Shown here: positions 22,605-31,320 of the stretch, in pieces
Layout of the letters: every line of letters starts with the position of its first letter
Position numbering within the stretch: position 1 is the first letter of the stretch
The notes under the pieces: generated by a model
What the model was told of the DNA's origin: nothing
What the model saw: only the letters and a program-made list of their open reading frames with translations
Databases searched by the model: none
NCBI GenBank assembly: GCA_964019055.1
Contig: OZ025221.1
Coordinates: forward strand, 7,222,468 to 7,286,467
From: Anthopleura xanthogrammica
Taxonomy: Eukaryota > Cnidaria > Anthozoa > Actiniaria > Actiniidae
Length of the DNA stretch: 64,000 nt
Direction of reading: 5' to 3'
Made by a program: the position numbers and the translations under genes

Positions 22605-23993
22605 ATGTTAAAAATCACGAACATCCGACTAGAACTCCTCAGCGACATAGATATGATCTTAATGATGGAAAGCGGAATCCGAGGGGGAATTTCCTCTGTG
22701 GGAAGTAAGCGCTACGCAAAGGCTAATAATAAGTACATGAAGAACTACGATCCTAACGAAAAAAGCACTTACATTCCCTATTGGGACGCGAATAACCTCT
22801 ACGGATGGGCAATGTCCCAATCCCTTCCAACGAAAGGGTTCAAATGGATGAATGAAAAGAAGCTGGAGAAGTGGAGAAGAATTCCCTGTATTTTGGATGT
22901 TGATCTAAAGTATCCTCAAGAATTACACAATCTTCACAACGACTATCCCCTTGCCCCAGAGCACCTTAAGGCGAAAAGTGGAGTAATGAAGCTTATTCCG
23001 AACTTCTACGATAAGTCACACTACGTAGTACATCACGATACTCTAAAATTTTATGAAAGCCAGGGACTAAGAATCACGAAGATCCACAGAGGAATTTCCT
23101 TTGAAGAATCCCCTTGGTTAAAGAAGTACATTGATCTAAATACGGACTTAAGAACCAACGCGACGAACAATTTCGAGAAAGATTTCTTCAAGCTTATGAA
23201 CAACTCTGTCTTTGGAAAGACCATGGAGAACATTCGTAATCGACGAGACATACGCTTAGTCATAAACGAAAAGCAAGCGAATAAGCTAACTCGTAAGCCG
23301 AACTTCATTGGAGCCAAATCCTTCTCCGAAAAGTTAGCCGCGATTCACATGAGAAGAACGCACTTAGAGTACAACAAGCCCATTTTCCTAGGAATGTCCA
23401 TCTTAGACTTATCTAAGAAATTCATGTATGACTTTCACTATAACTACGTCAAGAAGAAGTACAAGTACAAAGTAACCCTTCTTTACACTGATACTGATAG
23501 TCTAATCTACGAAATCCAGACACACGATCTTTACAAAGACATGGAAGGAGACATCGAGAGGTTATTCGATACAAGCAATTATCCCAAAGATCACGCGGGA
23601 ATAAAGAAGAGAGTGAACAAGAAAGTAAGAGGAATGATGAAGGACGAGACAGCCGGAAAGCAAGTCACGGAATTCGTCACGCTAAGAGCAAAGCTCTATT
23701 GCTTCAGAACAGAAGGGGGTGTGGGGGAGGAACTCCCCCACGAGGAAAAGAAGTGCAAAGGAGTCAAAAGATGCGTCGTAGAAAACAGCATTCGCTTCCC
23801 CCACTACAAAGACTGCTTATTTAACGGAGAAGAACTTATGAGAACAATGAGAGTCTTCAGGAGCCGATCACACGAAATAACTTCAGAAAAGGTTAATAAG
23901 ATCGCTCTTTCCTCAAGGGACGACAAACGAGTAATATTAACGGAAGATCCTATCACGACCTTAGCCCACGGTCACTACATGAACAATCTTTAG
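22605..23993 (+). pseudogene. polB: Protein-primed DNA polymerase B, C-terminal fragment
   Basis: A 462-residue frame, shifted one base relative to the upstream fragment; conserved PolB residues are already visible in this frame just before the ATG. It holds the palm motifs: motif A DANNLYGW (D61), motif B KLMNNSVFGKT (K196) and motif C YTDTDSL (D296, D298). The catalytic Asp residues are intact. At about residues 371-382 a stretch GGVGEELPHEEKK interrupts the C-terminal region. The same short sequence occurs in the integrase gene, so it looks like an in-frame insertion of a small repeat. The two fragments total about 1,195 residues, the usual size for this enzyme. The gene ends tail-to-tail with the integrase gene, overlapping by 4 bases. 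Confidence 0.88.
23717..23744. repeat. Small palindromic repeat within PolB
   Basis: GTGGGGGAGGAACTCCCCCAC is nearly palindromic. Related copies lie at about 25036-25062 in the integrase gene and about 31980-31999 between genes. In both coding copies the length keeps the reading frame. Confidence 0.75.
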
Positions 23994-25078
23994 CCTAGAA
24001 CACCATCAGGCGGCAGTTCCGTGTCCTCGGGAATGATCTGTAACTCCTCTCTAACAAAAGAACGCTTGGGAGTCTTCCTCCCATGCCTTCCCATATCAGT
24101 CAAAGGATTTACGTAACTTTCAGAAAGATAGTAGAGCACAGGTTGATTAGGACTAATGGTCGCACGCGATATCTCATAAACTTCTATAGACCAAATGGGA
24201 TCAGTAGCGCGCTGTCGACCTCCCTCCTCTTCCCCAGCGGCATATAAGTATCGAACAAAAACCCCCGCAGGGATCCTATTTTCCTTTGGTCCCACTGGTC
24301 TCTTGTAGATGGGATCTTTTAGCTCGAGGGACTTTAAGTTTTGTGCCTCCTTTGCTTTCTTTCCAGTAATTCTCTTGACTTCGTTGTTAATAGACTTTAT
24401 CACGCTAGGAAGTCGTTCCACCCATTCTCGCGACCTCGTGTCCCCCACGTGGGTCTTAGAGACTTCCATAAGCATCTCTTGTGCATACTGATGACTAAAC
24501 AGCTTCTCAGCTATCGTTTGATTAGCGCGCTCCACGAGGGATTGTGCTCTATGATTTCCAGGATCTGATCTTTGGATTTCTACGTCACGTTTCTTCATAA
24601 CCTTCGTAAAAGCTCCCTTGAATTCTGTTCCTGGATCAACCATCAAAGTCTCAGGCCAATATAATCTTCTGGAATAAATACTTTCTAAAGCCTCAGATAC
24701 TCCCGTGGAGTACTTTGCAGTCAAAGGTTCCGCGTCGACGTACCTAGAAGCAACGTCCACCACGACGAGAGCGTACTTATACGTCTTTCTCTTCACGGTA
24801 TCGTGAGGCATAAAGAGTAAGTCTGCTTGATGGATCTGATCGGGCTTAGAAATGTCCCAATGGAATCTGGGAATGTACGTGGGGGGAGGGAGGTATATTT
24901 GCCACAAGGCTTGCTTGATAAGCCACTTTCTCGTGATCTCTTCAGAAATCCCTGTAGCTTCGGATAGTCTCGAAATCGCTGAATATCCCTTCCAATATCC
25001 TTCAGTTGAGTAATAAACGTTTGAAAGTTTCTTTTCATGGGGGAGTTCCTCCCCCATACCCCCCTTTCTTCTTTCCAT
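23990..25078 (-). CDS. int: Retroviral-type (rve) integrase of the Polinton
   Basis: A 362-residue DDE integrase that would cut and join the element ends to target DNA, giving the short target duplication. The core has D86 (HQADLLF), D148 (MVDPGTEF) and E183 (SLVERANQT), i.e. a D-X61-D-X34-E spacing of the retroviral/Polinton type. An N-terminal helical segment (about 22-60) precedes the core, and the C-terminal part from about 260 is basic with a GVFVRYLY strand as in integrase C-terminal domains. Residues 6-17 (GGMGEELPHEKK) are encoded by the small palindromic repeat also found in PolB. The frame is intact. It is divergent from the capsid gene at 25120, with only 41 bp between the two starts. 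Confidence 0.92.
   Translation of the reverse strand: MERRKGGMGEELPHEKKLSNVYYSTEGYWKGYSAISRLSEATGISEEITRKWLIKQALWQIYLPPPTYIPRFHWDISKPDQIHQADLLFMPHDTVKRKTYKYALVVVDVASRYVDAEPLTAKYSTGVSEALESIYSRRLYWPETLMVDPGTEFKGAFTKVMKKRDVEIQRSDPGNHRAQSLVERANQTIAEKLFSHQYAQEMLMEVSKTHVGDTRSREWVERLPSVIKSINNEVKRITGKKAKEAQNLKSLELKDPIYKRPVGPKENRIPAGVFVRYLYAAGEEEGGRQRATDPIWSIEVYEISRATISPNQPVLYYLSESYVNPLTDMGRHGRKTPKRSFVREELQIIPEDTELPPDGVLG
25036..25062. repeat. Small palindromic repeat at the integrase N-terminus
   Basis: ATGGGGGAGTTCCTCCCCCAT is almost the same palindrome as at 23717-23744 in PolB, continuing into a shared C-rich flank. It encodes integrase residues 6-14. Confidence 0.75.
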
Positions 25079-25119
25079 AGTATTTAAGAGAGTAACTCGT
25101 TATTACATAAATAAGAAAG
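25079..25119. promoter_or_regulatory. Compact bidirectional promoter, integrase / capsid
   Basis: Only 41 bp separate the integrase ATG (minus) and the capsid ATG (plus). On the plus side CATAAATAAGAAAG abuts the ATG; on the minus side TTAAATACT abuts it. Both match the AT-rich start-proximal motif seen across the element. Confidence 0.5.
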
Positions 25120-26367
25120 ATGTCAAGGACAATTCCAGAAAAGCTTGATGTAGATAGGTTCTTTAAACAGCCCTACGGACTCAAAGCAGAGAAGAACATT
25201 CATCGCGTGAGCTTTAGTCCAGCCACAGTGGATCCTGGACGAACGTTGGATGTTCACATACCCAAGTTACCGGAGAACGTTGTTATTGTTCCCGGAAGCG
25301 TGGCACTCTTAGTGGATCTCACTTTGAAGGATGGGAGCACCTCTGACGCAAATAAGACCGTGGTTAATAACCTGGGTAAGAACCTTATCGAAGAGATGAG
25401 AGTTACCTTTGGTGGAAGACCAATAGAAGATTTGGTTCGATATGATCTCTATCAAACTTACGGCGACTTATTCCTCAGGAAGGAAGAACGAAAGAATAGG
25501 CTAAGAGAAGGGATCTCCTCGGAAAACATGAGGAAATTAAGAACGGCAGCGGGGGATAAGACCGAGGATGATTCCGCAGAAGTTGCTCTAGCTGCGATCT
25601 ACGGAACACGATACAGGATCCCCATTTCTCACACCATTCTTGACTCTCATGGAGTATATTATTCCAACGGATTAGTAGATACTCTACTCTTTCAGGTTAC
25701 CTTTTCGACAAGCGGAAAGATCGTAACCTCAGCCCAAGAGGACGCAAAGTATACTCTATCCAATCTAGAACTAGAGTACGAGACTATTACCAGCGAATAT
25801 CTAGCAAACGAAGCATTAAGCAGCTACGAGAATGGTAGGGGATTCTACTACGAGAACGTATTGATGCATAAGAGTTTTCCCATCAATAAGAAAAAGACCA
25901 CCGTAATCAACGAACAGATCAACTTACCCTTACGATCAATGACTGGAATCCTAATCCTATTCATAGACTCATATACGGCCTGCGCTAGGGACTCAGAAAA
26001 GTTCACGAACCCCGATATTACCAAAGTAGACATCAACGTGAATAGCGTGCCCCATAAGTTGTATTCCGACGGGATGATACCAACGGACTTTTGGGAGTCG
26101 ATCGTGATGCGATATGGAATAACGGATACCATAACTCCAAAGGAGTTTTACGAGGACAAGTTTGCCCTGTGGATTGACTTAAGAACTTATCCTGATGGGG
26201 ACATTCATGGTAGCGGACTCGTTTCGGACGCTACGAAGGGAGGGGTGAAGTTGTACATTAAGAGAACTGCTGGAGCGGAAGATGAGGAAATGACGTGTTA
26301 CTTGTTTGTCGTGGCGGACGGATTGGTGGAGTTCGAGAAGAGGGCTTTCAAGCAAAACTGGTACTAA
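25120..26367 (+). CDS. Putative major capsid protein (double jelly-roll)
   Basis: A 415-residue soluble protein with no signal or membrane segment. It has many short beta-strand-like stretches, for example VVIVPGSVALLVDLTL, MRVTFGGRPIEDL, VDTLLFQVTF and GVKLYIKR. Size, beta-rich character and position directly before the packaging ATPase fit the major capsid protein of Polintons and adintoviruses, which usually sits next to the ATPase. I have no clear signature motif, so the assignment rests mainly on context. A different structural protein of the particle is the main alternative. The frame is intact and starts right after ATAAATAAGAAAG. Confidence 0.6.
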   Translation: MSRTIPEKLDVDRFFKQPYGLKAEKNIHRVSFSPATVDPGRTLDVHIPKLPENVVIVPGSVALLVDLTLKDGSTSDANKTVVNNLGKNLIEEMRVTFGGRPIEDLVRYDLYQTYGDLFLRKEERKNRLREGISSENMRKLRTAAGDKTEDDSAEVALAAIYGTRYRIPISHTILDSHGVYYSNGLVDTLLFQVTFSTSGKIVTSAQEDAKYTLSNLELEYETITSEYLANEALSSYENGRGFYYENVLMHKSFPINKKKTTVINEQINLPLRSMTGILILFIDSYTACARDSEKFTNPDITKVDINVNSVPHKLYSDGMIPTDFWESIVMRYGITDTITPKEFYEDKFALWIDLRTYPDGDIHGSGLVSDATKGGVKLYIKRTAGAEDEEMTCYLFVVADGLVEFEKRAFKQNWY

Positions 26368-26394
26368 AAGATAGTTATGATACAATAAATAAGA

Positions 26395-27027
26395 ATGGAG
26401 GAACTAAAAGATAAGACTCCCTTTCACTGTATCATAACAGGTCCTACGAATTGCGGAAAGACTCACTACCTAGTAAATACGCTAAGGAATAGTTTCCGAT
26501 ACGTGTTCGAATACATCGTACTTATCTGTCCCACTTATGTGGAGAATCTTACTTACCGAGGCTTCGCTAAAGAGGATCCTAGATTCATCGTCGTGTCGCC
26601 CAAGGCAGATGACGTGAACGAGATCTGTGATCTACTTTCCATGTGTAAGAAGATATTCTCGGGGCAGGAGACTCTAATTATCTTGGATGATTGTGCTTTC
26701 TCAAAAGAGTTAAAAAATAGGTCGAATCACTTCGTTAGGATGGGATTTTCGGGAAGACACGATAAGATCTCTATTTGGGTCTTAACCCAACAAATTACCT
26801 CCATTGCGAAACCCTTCCGCGAGAACGTTACGTGCATCATATCCTTCTACAGTCCAAGTCAATCAGCGAATAAGCTACTCTTTGAAGAATTCGGAGGGAC
26901 TATGGATGTTGAAGAGAGGAAGGCCTTGATGAAAATACTAAAGAAGGAAAGGTACTCCAGAATATGTTTTTGCTTAATACACCCACATCAATCCTACGTA
27001 GAAGTACCCGGTTTAAGTGTATCTTGA
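26395..27027 (+). CDS. FtsK/HerA-type DNA packaging ATPase (A32-like)
   Basis: A 210-residue P-loop ATPase. Walker A is GPTNCGKT at residues 16-23, and Walker B is ETLIILDDC with D98 and D99. A downstream VLTQQITS segment fits the conserved Gln of the sensor region in A32-like packaging ATPases. In Polintons and large DNA viruses this enzyme pumps DNA into preformed capsids. It follows the capsid gene by 27 bp, with ATAAATAAGA immediately before the ATG. The frame is intact and of usual length for the family. Confidence 0.88.
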   Translation: MEELKDKTPFHCIITGPTNCGKTHYLVNTLRNSFRYVFEYIVLICPTYVENLTYRGFAKEDPRFIVVSPKADDVNEICDLLSMCKKIFSGQETLIILDDCAFSKELKNRSNHFVRMGFSGRHDKISIWVLTQQITSIAKPFRENVTCIISFYSPSQSANKLLFEEFGGTMDVEERKALMKILKKERYSRICFCLIHPHQSYVEVPGLSVS

Positions 27028-27043
27028 TTATGATAAAGTAAGA

Positions 27044-27349
27044 ATGATACCTGTTACGGATTCCCCTCCAAGAGAAGTAAAGTCTAAGTTCGAGAAGAAG
27101 GTGGGAAACTTAAGGGAAAAGCGCGAACAACTTTGCATACTTGCTTTGTTAGGAACCATTAGCGAACACGTTGGATGTGAACTAAATGTAGAAGATATCA
27201 TAAAGTTACCAGCAAAGGACGTTGAGAAATATCATAAGATGTATCAGCCCACGACTGGGTTCATGAACGTAGCTCATAGATTCCTAGTGGAAATCATCTC
27301 ACGCGTACTTCCGGAAGAAGAAGGAGAAGAAGGAGACTTGGACCTATAA
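27044..27349 (+). CDS. Polinton small helical protein, paralogue 1
   Basis: About 101 residues from the chosen start. An upstream in-frame ATG at 27017 lies inside the ATPase gene. The ATG at 27044 is preferred because GATAAAGTAAGA before it matches the GATAAAGTAAC before the next gene. It contains KREQLCILALLGTISEHVG, LPAKDVEKYHKMY and VEIISRVLP, which recur in the next gene, so the two arose by tandem duplication. Charged ends, no membrane segment. I do not recognise a family; its place next to the ATPase suggests a structural or packaging role. Confidence 0.65.
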   Translation: MIPVTDSPPREVKSKFEKKVGNLREKREQLCILALLGTISEHVGCELNVEDIIKLPAKDVEKYHKMYQPTTGFMNVAHRFLVEIISRVLPEEEGEEGDLDL

Positions 27350-27388
27350 ATGCCTGATCTAAGCATATATTGATGATGATAAAGTAAC

Positions 27389-27973
27389 ATGGCATCCATC
27401 ATGGAACAATACGATGATAAATCCACACCCTCAAAGACAGAAGAAGTAAAGGAAACAACTCCCCCAAAGAAGAAGTCAAAGTCAAAGCCTGAGGAGGAGG
27501 AGGATGATGAAGAGTTAGCGGAAAAGCGCGAACAACTTTCCATACTTGCCACATTAGGAACGATTAGTGAATATACGGGGGCCAAACTAAGTCTAGGAGA
27601 TATTAAAAGATTGCCTAAAAAGGACGTTAAGAAATACTATAACAGATATCAAGCCGCCACGGGGGCTAAGATGGCGAACGGATTAATGAACGTACTTCAG
27701 GGAATAGCAGTAGAAATCATCTCGCGTATTCTTCCGATTGATGATAAAAAAGAACTTAACGAAGATTTGGAGAAGGATAAGTTCCTGAGAGAAAGTTTAA
27801 CCAACGACATCGGATTCGTTGCGCTGAAAGGAGGAAGGTTCATAGCATTAGCAGATTTTCTTTTCCAAGTCGGAAAGCACGTGAAGATGGATTTTTTTGG
27901 CGCAGCTCCGGAATTTTTGGAACCCGCGGAACAACTTGTTAGGGAATACGGGCAAGAGTTAAGCAAAACTTAA
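27389..27973 (+). CDS. Polinton small helical protein, paralogue 2
   Basis: 194 residues. An acidic/Lys-rich N-terminus (to about 45) is followed by the block shared with the previous gene (KREQLSILATLGTISEYTG to VEIISRILP, about 49-117). An extra C-terminal part adds two amphipathic or hydrophobic stretches (FVALKGGRFIALADFLFQVG). The longer tail makes this the fuller member of the pair. Function unknown. Confidence 0.7.
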   Translation: MASIMEQYDDKSTPSKTEEVKETTPPKKKSKSKPEEEEDDEELAEKREQLSILATLGTISEYTGAKLSLGDIKRLPKKDVKKYYNRYQAATGAKMANGLMNVLQGIAVEIISRILPIDDKKELNEDLEKDKFLRESLTNDIGFVALKGGRFIALADFLFQVGKHVKMDFFGAAPEFLEPAEQLVREYGQELSKT

Positions 27974-28050
27974 GCAAAACTTAAGCAAGACTTAAGCATT
28001 TGTGGATAAGTATAGTTAAGCAAGACTTAAGCATTTGTTGATAAGTAATA
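27960..28050. repeat. Short tandem repeats of AAGCAAGACTTAAGCA
   Basis: CTTAAGCA or TTAAGCAA occurs about six times, and the unit TTAAGCAAGACTTAAGCATT plus a GATAAG tail occurs twice. It overlaps the end of the gene at 27389 and fills the gap before 28054, so it may be regulatory or a slippage product. Confidence 0.6.
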
Positions 28051-28053
28051 AAG

Positions 28054-28515
28054 ATGGAAACCCCAAAAGAAGAAAATGGTGGTGGCGGAGGCGGAGGCGC
28101 TGATGAAGAACGAATTACGAAAGAACCACAAAGGATCATTCGAGAAAAAGATCCTAAGAAGGTTGCTGCTGGAAAGAAGTTGGTGGAATATAATAGGAAA
28201 GCTAAGAAAGCATTGCTAGAAAAGGAAGCTGCGGAAAAGGAAGCTGCGGAAAAGAAAGCTAATCCGGAAGAAGAAGAACCGGAGGGAACGTGGATGCCTG
28301 GGCTCGACTTCACTAGCGTATTAACGATGGTAGGACTCGGGCTAACGGCTACTGATCTATACTTTAAGTGGAGAAAGAGTAATCCTCCCTCCATGCCTTC
28401 CCAAAGTACGCCTATACCTCCCCAAAGTACTCCCACTCCCGCGGATAACACTCCCACGCCCACGGTTCCAAGTAGGACGAAGTCCAAGCCCATTATAGGA
28501 ATGGAAGGAGCTTAA
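28054..28515 (+). CDS. Polinton protein with Gly tract, coiled coil and Pro/Thr tail
   Basis: 153 residues: a Gly-rich tract (about 9-15), a Lys/Glu/Ala-rich helix with two EKEAAEKEAAEKK repeats (about 45-70), a hydrophobic stretch FTSVLTMVGLGLTATDLYF (about 86-104), then a Pro/Thr/Ser-rich tail. The single hydrophobic stretch may be membrane-active. No family recognised. The start follows GATAAGTAATAAAG. A minor virion protein is possible but unproven. Confidence 0.6.
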   Translation: METPKEENGGGGGGGADEERITKEPQRIIREKDPKKVAAGKKLVEYNRKAKKALLEKEAAEKEAAEKKANPEEEEPEGTWMPGLDFTSVLTMVGLGLTATDLYFKWRKSNPPSMPSQSTPIPPQSTPTPADNTPTPTVPSRTKSKPIIGMEGA

Positions 28516-28559
28516 GGAAAATTCATATAAGCAATGATACCCCCAATCAAATAAAGGGC

Positions 28560-28790
28560 ATGGCAAAGAAAGTAGAAAATGACCTCGTGAACAAGATCAT
28601 GGAATCCGCAGTGATCGTAGGAATCGCTGCGGGAATAGGTTTCCTAGGGAAGAAGATGACGAAAGAGTCATTCATTAACGATCCATCCAATAGCTTGACG
28701 AATTATGGTAAGTGGGTGGCCGTGCTCGCGGGTTCCACGTACTTGAAGGACTATCTAGAAGAGAAGAAGATCTTACCCGTGGGCGTCTAA
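28560..28790 (+). CDS. Polinton small membrane protein (76 aa)
   Basis: 76 residues with two hydrophobic stretches, ESAVIVGIAAGIGFLGKK (about 15-32) and KWVAVLAGSTYLKDYL (about 51-66), separated by a polar loop with DPSNSLTNY. Short two-helix membrane proteins of this kind are common in Polintons and related viruses, but I cannot name the function. It starts after AATAAAGGGC. Confidence 0.6.
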   Translation: MAKKVENDLVNKIMESAVIVGIAAGIGFLGKKMTKESFINDPSNSLTNYGKWVAVLAGSTYLKDYLEEKKILPVGV

Positions 28791-28828
28791 GGACTATGTA
28801 ATAAATACCTAAACACTTATCTTTCTCA

Positions 28829-29296
28829 ATGAAAGATAAAATGGCATCAATAGCATTAATGATTGGTGGAGCAATAGTTACCGCATCGGCATTCATAGGA
28901 GGGTCTTACTTGGCTAAGGCGATAGCGGGTGAAGATGATTCGACGAAGGAAAAGATTCGTCATGATAAGGCCTTGGAGGAGTATCAGAGGGATATGGAGG
29001 CGTGGGAAAAGGAGAGTGAAAAGAAGAGGGAAGAGCGTAGAAAATACTTAGACTTACAATATGAGAATAAGAAAAGAGCAGAAAAGAATCTGAGAGAAAC
29101 AAATGAAGATTTTTTACTCTATGCTAAGACTCATCCGGACCCCATACCTTCCCTTTCCTCCATTCTCGATAAGGAAAATCCGAAACTTAAGTTCTCAGAT
29201 TATTACAGACCAAGCAAGCAACAGAAAAAGTACGAGATGATTTACGTGGGTGGGGGAATGTTGGCTTTAACGTACGTTATTACTAGAGTAATATAA
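28829..29296 (+). CDS. Polinton membrane/coiled-coil protein (155 aa)
   Basis: An N-terminal hydrophobic helix (about 5-30, IALMIGGAIVTASAFIGG), a long charged coiled-coil middle (about 40-95), and a C-terminal hydrophobic helix MIYVGGGMLALTYVITRVI at the very end. The last segment is closely similar to the C-terminus of the next gene, suggesting relatedness. The ATG at 28841 (MASIALM) is an equally good start. Function unknown. Confidence 0.6.
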   Translation: MKDKMASIALMIGGAIVTASAFIGGSYLAKAIAGEDDSTKEKIRHDKALEEYQRDMEAWEKESEKKREERRKYLDLQYENKKRAEKNLRETNEDFLLYAKTHPDPIPSLSSILDKENPKLKFSDYYRPSKQQKKYEMIYVGGGMLALTYVITRVI

Positions 29297-29300
29297 AAGA

Positions 29301-29624
29301 ATGGTAGGACGTGAAGAAGAGTTACATCATAGCATCAATGCTAATGAGTGAGAGTGGTTATTGCGGGGTAAGAACATGAGCAAGGGGTCTCAGTACGAGA
29401 GACTTAAGAACTTCTTCATAACTAGGGCAATCAAGATGACTGAAGAAGATCTAAATAGATGTATGAGATTACCTAGTGAGGATGATGACTCATATATTGA
29501 TAGGCTTCGTAATGGTGGTTTTGGAGGGGCTTACGAAGCAAACGAGCAAAAGAAGTACATGAGGAATTTCTTGTGGATAGGGGGAATCTTGGCTTTAATA
29601 TATGTTATTTCTAGAGTAAAATAA
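29301..29624 (+). pseudogene. Polinton C-tail membrane protein with premature stop
   Basis: The expected start at 29301 follows ATATAAAAGA, the same spacing as other genes of the element, but the frame meets TGA at codon 17 (29349-29351) and reopens, with an ATG at 29361 giving 87 residues. The C-terminal segment FLWIGGILALIYVISRVK is a membrane helix like that ending the previous gene. Either a nonsense mutation broke the gene or translation really starts at 29361. I favour a break because the promoter-like motif sits at 29301. Confidence 0.55.
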
Positions 29625-29627
29625 AAG

Positions 29628-30584
29628 ATGGCAGAAGGTGGAGAAGATATAGACTTTGATCCATTAGCAGAAGATGGGAAAGCCGACATCAATGATGATG
29701 ATGAGTCAAAACCCTTATTGGAGCGTAAGCCTATAGGCGAACAGACTCAGATGAAGAGACCTAGGGGGCCCTCTTCGAAGAAGGGGAAGGACATGAGTGA
29801 TAGGGAATCAGGGGGGTATCGTAGTAGATCCAAACAGAAGGTCGAAGAGTTCGAGATGAGTAACCTTAGGGGAAAGGATGTTAAGGAAAGGGAAGATAGA
29901 ATGGCGGCTGCTGCGGAAAAGGTGAAGAAGTACTATCCAAAGTGGGATCCCAAGAAAAAAGTAGGTAAGTCTAAGATGGTACTAGTTGGAGAAGACGAAG
30001 ATGGTAGGGTGTGGGTGAAGTCGGGAAAAAGCGACTCTACTGAACGCTTCTTAGACGAACCCGAGACTTTTTCCAAGACGATGAAGAAGAGTTTGGGCGA
30101 GCGATGGAGTGGGGTTGTGGAAGGGAACGAGAGAATCATAGAACGAAACGAAGAAGAGATTGAAAGGTTGAATGAGGAGAACGATCCTGATAACGTGGAA
30201 CGAATAGAAGAACTAGAGAGAGAAAACGAACGAATAGATAGAGAAAACGAAGCCATAAAAGAAAAAGTTCCTCTGAAAGAGCGCATCAAAGAGATCTTCA
30301 AGAAAGCGGGGGGAATCACCGTAGCTTCTGTACTAGCAGCCACCCTCGTCGTAGTTGGATTCATTCTTTCCAAACTCAAGGCAGGGTTATCCGCTATGGG
30401 GAGGGGGCTAAAAGATCTAAGTAAGAAGGTCGTGGGGCTGCTACCTGGGTTGATAGGCTCTATTGCTTCGTTCCTATTCAAGATGGCGGGAGAGGTCGTG
30501 GAGTTTTTGGCTAAGAATGCGTGGTTGTTGATCGTAGCTGTGGTGGTGTATGTTGTTGAAGAATATAAGAAGAAGAAAAGATAA
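29628..30584 (+). CDS. Polinton virion-like protein with C-terminal membrane region
   Basis: 318 residues: an acidic then basic disordered N-terminal half, a Glu/Asn/Arg-rich coiled coil (about 165-215), and a strongly hydrophobic C-terminal third. The last contains ITVASVLAATLVVVGFIL, LLPGLIGSIASFLF and NAWLLIVAVVVYVV, with a Lys-rich end. In Polintons and adenovirus-like elements, basic proteins with such membrane-active segments are thought to act like core or membrane-lytic minor virion proteins. That assignment is inference. The start follows AAAATAAAAG. Confidence 0.65.
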   Translation: MAEGGEDIDFDPLAEDGKADINDDDESKPLLERKPIGEQTQMKRPRGPSSKKGKDMSDRESGGYRSRSKQKVEEFEMSNLRGKDVKEREDRMAAAAEKVKKYYPKWDPKKKVGKSKMVLVGEDEDGRVWVKSGKSDSTERFLDEPETFSKTMKKSLGERWSGVVEGNERIIERNEEEIERLNEENDPDNVERIEELERENERIDRENEAIKEKVPLKERIKEIFKKAGGITVASVLAATLVVVGFILSKLKAGLSAMGRGLKDLSKKVVGLLPGLIGSIASFLFKMAGEVVEFLAKNAWLLIVAVVVYVVEEYKKKKR

Positions 30585-30614
30585 GAATATAAGAGATAGG
30601 GATAAAGGATATAA

Positions 30615-31295
30615 ATGACAAGATTTTACGTGACATTAAGGAAGCCGGATGAGACGTTTTGGTTGGAGTATCCCATAAGCAGGAAGACTAAGATGACGTT
30701 GTTGAGTTACATGTTTAAGAATGGACTCTATGATCTTATGGAAGAAGGACTCGTGTATGCTGCTAATGGAAAAGTTAGTCTTAGGATTCCTCGGGGGAAT
30801 TATCACATGGATACCCTCGTATCTTTCCTTGAGGAAGAACAAAGCTTTCCCTTGAAGGTGAAAGAAAATGATGAGAAGAAATGGGTCGTAAGTACCACCA
30901 AAAAGAGCACGACCCTAAGTCCAAACTTAGCCTCTTTCCTGGGGGTACCTAAGGATCTACCTTGGGATGGAGAGAAAAAGAAAGCACACCCGATAAATAT
31001 TAAGGAATCCCCTACCGTTCTTTGTCTTCATTGTAGCCTCGTGAACTCCTTTCATACCCTAATCGACGAACAACGTGACTCGTTATCATACAAGACATTC
31101 GCTCCTTCCCAGATGCTTTCCACGATAGGCGCGGGAGATCTTGGTGAGAACGTATCACATGTCTTCAACAATACCCCCACTACCCCCATTTTGGGAGAAA
31201 AGATCAGTAGCATCAGATTTTGGGTTACTGATGCTGATAATAACATCATTCGTGCTGGAATATATCCAATGATGATTGCAGTAGAAATCACATAA
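30615..31295 (+). CDS. Putative minor capsid (penton-like) protein
   Basis: 226 residues, soluble and beta-rich, with no signal or membrane segment. Features include FYVTLRKPDETFWLEYPI at the N-terminus, NLASFLGVPKDLPW at about 99-112, and a C-terminal IRFWVTDADNNIIRAG then YPMMIAVEIT. The size and predicted single jelly-roll character fit the penton or minor capsid protein of Polintons, but no diagnostic motif proves this. Starts after GGATATAA. Confidence 0.5.
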   Translation: MTRFYVTLRKPDETFWLEYPISRKTKMTLLSYMFKNGLYDLMEEGLVYAANGKVSLRIPRGNYHMDTLVSFLEEEQSFPLKVKENDEKKWVVSTTKKSTTLSPNLASFLGVPKDLPWDGEKKKAHPINIKESPTVLCLHCSLVNSFHTLIDEQRDSLSYKTFAPSQMLSTIGAGDLGENVSHVFNNTPTTPILGEKISSIRFWVTDADNNIIRAGIYPMMIAVEIT

Positions 31296-31320
31296 GAATA
31301 GTAACGTAATATACAAAAGA

